The notes beneath the pieces are model-generated. The model saw only the letters and a list, made by a program, of their open reading frames with translations, was not told the origin of the DNA and searched no databases. Made by a program: the position numbers and the translations under genes. This document shows, piece after piece, positions 61,077 to 64,000 of a stretch of DNA of 64,000 nucleotides (positions are counted from its first letter, which is position 1; every line of letters begins with the position of its first letter). Origin of the DNA: Thuidium tamariscinum (taxonomy: Eukaryota; Streptophyta; Bryopsida; Hypnales; Thuidiaceae); the NCBI GenBank assembly GCA_947034885.2, contig OX344758.2, forward strand, positions 5,954,501 to 6,018,500. Reading direction: 5' to 3'.

Positions 61077-64000
61077 AAGCAAACCAAAGGCATCATTCAT
61101 TGCAACGTATCGCATGACAAATCGGCCTCTCCTCAGTGGCCGCTCACCTTATGTCACAAGCGTCTTCCAGCCAGCCCATGAAGGTTATAAATTATCTCTC
61201 GTAATTTCTAACTGCTGGATAACACTTACATACCTACAGTCCTACATTGCAGGTTGAGTTCAAGCACTTCCTTACAATCAGTGTTTTTACTCTTTTGCAT
61301 GCTGTGCAATCCATGCGCAAAGTAACATGAACTTGATCCGAGTTTGAAACAGTCGTACGTCTCCCGTAAAATTTATTCCTTGTGTTGGCTGTGCATGTGA
61401 AATTGAAGCATGACTTCGCCAACGGATCTAAATTGGTTACGTTGCCACTGCAGGCATTTGAATTGTGGAAGATGAGCGTTAAGCTCTCTTAACGAAAGAG
61501 ATGCGAGCAGAACTTATCACCTCCGTCTCGGAGAAAATAACTTCTCAATATGATCATTTGGTTCGAGATATGGTATCAGTGGTACTAAGTGTCGTTGTCC
61601 TAGCCCTTGGGAACATAATAAGCTTGATCTGACTCAGCCCTAATCTGGTCCCCTTCGCATCCTCTGCAGGCTAGACAAACCGAAGCTTCCTTCCTGTCCT
61701 AAGACGAGGGACGCGACGGAAAGGCGCGGGAGGTGCTGATATCAGTGACATTATCTCTGATCATAGACTCTCTGATAAGATCTGTGCTCAGTTGTTCCTG
61801 GACGTTCAGGTACGCCCGCTCTACTTCCTGTTGTAATCATGTTAAGGTAGGAAAACCCATTTGCTTGCAGCCCCTCGTCTTTGGGTTGAGAAGGCACCCA
61901 TTTGCAATGTATTTACCATCCACACACGTACATCAGCAGTATGAAGTAAATTACACCTCTAAGTTCTATCATTGATGTGATACTCGTGGTTCAAGGGTTG
62001 TTCAGGTTCATGACTGGGACCCGACTGCTTCAAATTTCAACCATCCATGACTTACTGATAATTATGTAACCAAATAACGCATGCTTCAATGCCTTAGAAT
62101 CCACAAAGACCAACTCAAAACAATTTAACACTAGTAATCAAAAGCGTTCAAATAAACGGATGCTACGGGAATGGATTTCTACCTTATTTGTTAATCTTTA
62201 CTTTGCTTGGGTTGCGAAGAACGCTAAGATGAAATAGGGCTGGCAAGTAGTTTATCCTGCTTTGTCTACTGCTAAGCGCTAAAAAGAGTTCTCTAACCTT
62301 CAGGGTGATTTTTGGATGACAAAACAGGAACACGGTCGCCGACTTGCAGCTTTGGGAGTTACGGCAGTGGACATACCTGCCTTCATTTCCCTTTGGCAAT
62401 GTGTAGACAGGCACGAAGTTTTCCGGTTTTAGTTTATCTTGGGAAGGTCGTAGTAACTTCGAGCAGGTGGTTGATACGATCCATACCACGATAGTTTCGA
62501 CTAAATTTCACTTGTACTACAATTATTTAAGCGAACTTCTCCCGTAGAAATCTTCTTTCCTTTCGTTAGCCAGGGAAGAACTTCTACGAGTTCATCTCAA
62601 AGTACGTCCAACTCTGAGAGTACTCTGGGCCATTTCGCAGTGTCCTCGTAGAACTTTGATCATACACGGTGATTGACATTGTGCCAATTCTATTAGTTGC
62701 AGGCAATTCTGTCGAGGCAGCAGACTCAACTTAAGGACGATACGGACAAATCAAATAGTGAATCTTAATCTTCAGAATGACAATTGTGAGAAGTAAGCGC
62801 TTCAGATTATTTTGAATGATCAGGCGACTATGATACTCGAAATCTTCAGCTCCCGATGGGAGAGTCCTTGGATCCTAGAATCACTGCCAACGGCACTACG
62901 GGTTGTCCGCTCGCTGATTGCACAAGTCGGAGCTTTTTCTAACCGGGAGTAATATTTCAGGAATGCACTGCCGTGCGAGGCCCAAGTAGTTGTGGACGAC
63001 CTTCTGATGATCTCTTAAAATCCACACGTCCTGACGTGAGTGACGTTGAAAAATGTGCACTGAGATGCACGAGGAAAGCATGATTGGATGTACTCGCAGT
63101 CACAGCCCTCGTGCCTTCCCATCTCGCACCTCACTTCCTCGCCAGGGAGACAATCCACGCCTGGAGACTGGCACACTGCGTCCACCAGGACAATCAACAA
63201 ATAGGGATGTCAAACTTCACAATTTTTGTTGGACCGCAATGTGCACTCCAGGTTTGAACATTACCAAAGTGGTCACTGTAACTGCATTTCTTCCTCCTTC
63301 AAAGTGGTGGCCTTTCATAGAAATTTCCTTAAACTATTGTGGGTCAACTTCAACACACCCTAATGCCTCTCAATCAAACGTTAAACCAATTGAATGGCTG
63401 TTTCTCTCACTATCACTCTTCAATATGACAAGAATTCAAACACAAACGTGATCATTACAAGGAGCTCGACAAGTGTAAAATTTGTGGTAATCACATTCTG
63501 GACTCTCACAACCATGTCTTTCGGCAATTTAAAATTTCACCTCTAATTGTCACACATGTTACATAAATCCATTCATAATCGCATGCTTAGGGGCATCTAA
63601 ACTGTGACTCCATAGCAGCTTTCCAACAGCAAGGATTACGAAAACCATGACAGCTTATCTGTGGTGGAAAACATTGCATTTGAGCAAATTAAAGCGCAAA
63701 GTCTCAGAAAAAGCTTCTAAAGGAATTAGCTTAGGAATTAGAAACGCTTACAATGAGGCAAGTCATCATTGGTTTTCACGGCAGGCGGCGCTAGAAGGCG
63801 GCGAGTGGCTAATTGGGAGGCTAATTGGTTAATTTCGAACATGGATGTCAACTGCGGCACTCACACATGTCAATCCATCCACCATGTTAAAAACGGAGAA
63901 AACGACACACGACATAAAATAACCCAAAATTGTTATCTAAAATAAACCATTTAGAAAAGGGTGGGAACCAAATGCTTGCAGGAAGCAGAAATCATGAGTC
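61077..64000. other. Mixed-composition end of the window without recognised gene
   Basis: GC content is higher than in the repeat blocks, and short open frames occur on both strands (for example 63053-63451 plus, 62184-62489 minus). None carries a recognisable domain and none joins to a neighbour through convincing splice sites. It may contain promoter or untranslated sequence of a gene beyond the window. Confidence 0.4.

Noticed and set aside
62184..62489. 101-codon frame on the minus strand
   Set aside because: No domain, no flanking exons with matching phase.
63053..63451. 132-codon open frame near the window end
   Set aside because: No family resemblance, no splice partner, biased low-complexity content at its end.
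1..64000. CRISPR array, bacterial operons or ribosome binding sites
   Set aside because: The sequence is eukaryotic; tandem repeats here lack the regular repeat-spacer pattern.

Overview
The window is nuclear DNA of a land plant. The evidence is spliced genes with GT-AG introns, a plant-type subtilase with prodomain and protease-associated domain, a kelch-fused acyl-CoA-binding protein, a plant-like ceramide kinase, plant telobox motifs, and hAT, CACTA and Mutator-type elements. The very AT-rich, gene-poor spacers and moderately short introns suggest a bryophyte or another non-flowering plant. This is a guess; the sequence shows no species-diagnostic mark.

Layout: 1-2.5 kb is spacer with one TA-flanked MITE. 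2.5-6.5 kb holds a decayed hAT transposase gene with a degenerate minisatellite inside it. 6.5-14.2 kb is AT-rich and carries a Mutator-like MITE, an R-family element and a 3.9 kb long inverted repeat. 14.2-18.6 kb is the acyl-CoA-binding/kelch gene (two exons, plus strand). 18.6-41 kb is a 22 kb AT-rich block with no recognisable protein gene. It holds many small inverted-repeat elements, some nested or head to head, and a perfect 28 bp inverted repeat. 41-51.3 kb is the promoter region and ten exons of an SBT2-type subtilase (plus strand). 52.7-58.3 kb is a 13-exon ceramide kinase (minus strand), convergent with the subtilase. 58.3-64 kb is spacer with a further inverted MITE pair.

The three intact genes are separate transcription units and not an operon. 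Two act in lipid biology (acyl-CoA binding, ceramide phosphorylation); the third is a secreted protease. I rebuilt their splice structures by hand. All reading phases close and the protein motifs run across the junctions. One junction (ceramide kinase exon 6 to 7) is less certain.

The most unusual content is the set of short non-autonomous DNA transposons. One is a group with TTAA target duplications and CCC-starting ends, as in piggyBac-type elements, including one copy in a ceramide kinase intron. Another is a six-copy family (R) of about 730-740 bp with 4 bp target duplications, which I cannot assign to a common plant superfamily. Several otherwise different families share a module beginning ATAACTTTTG.
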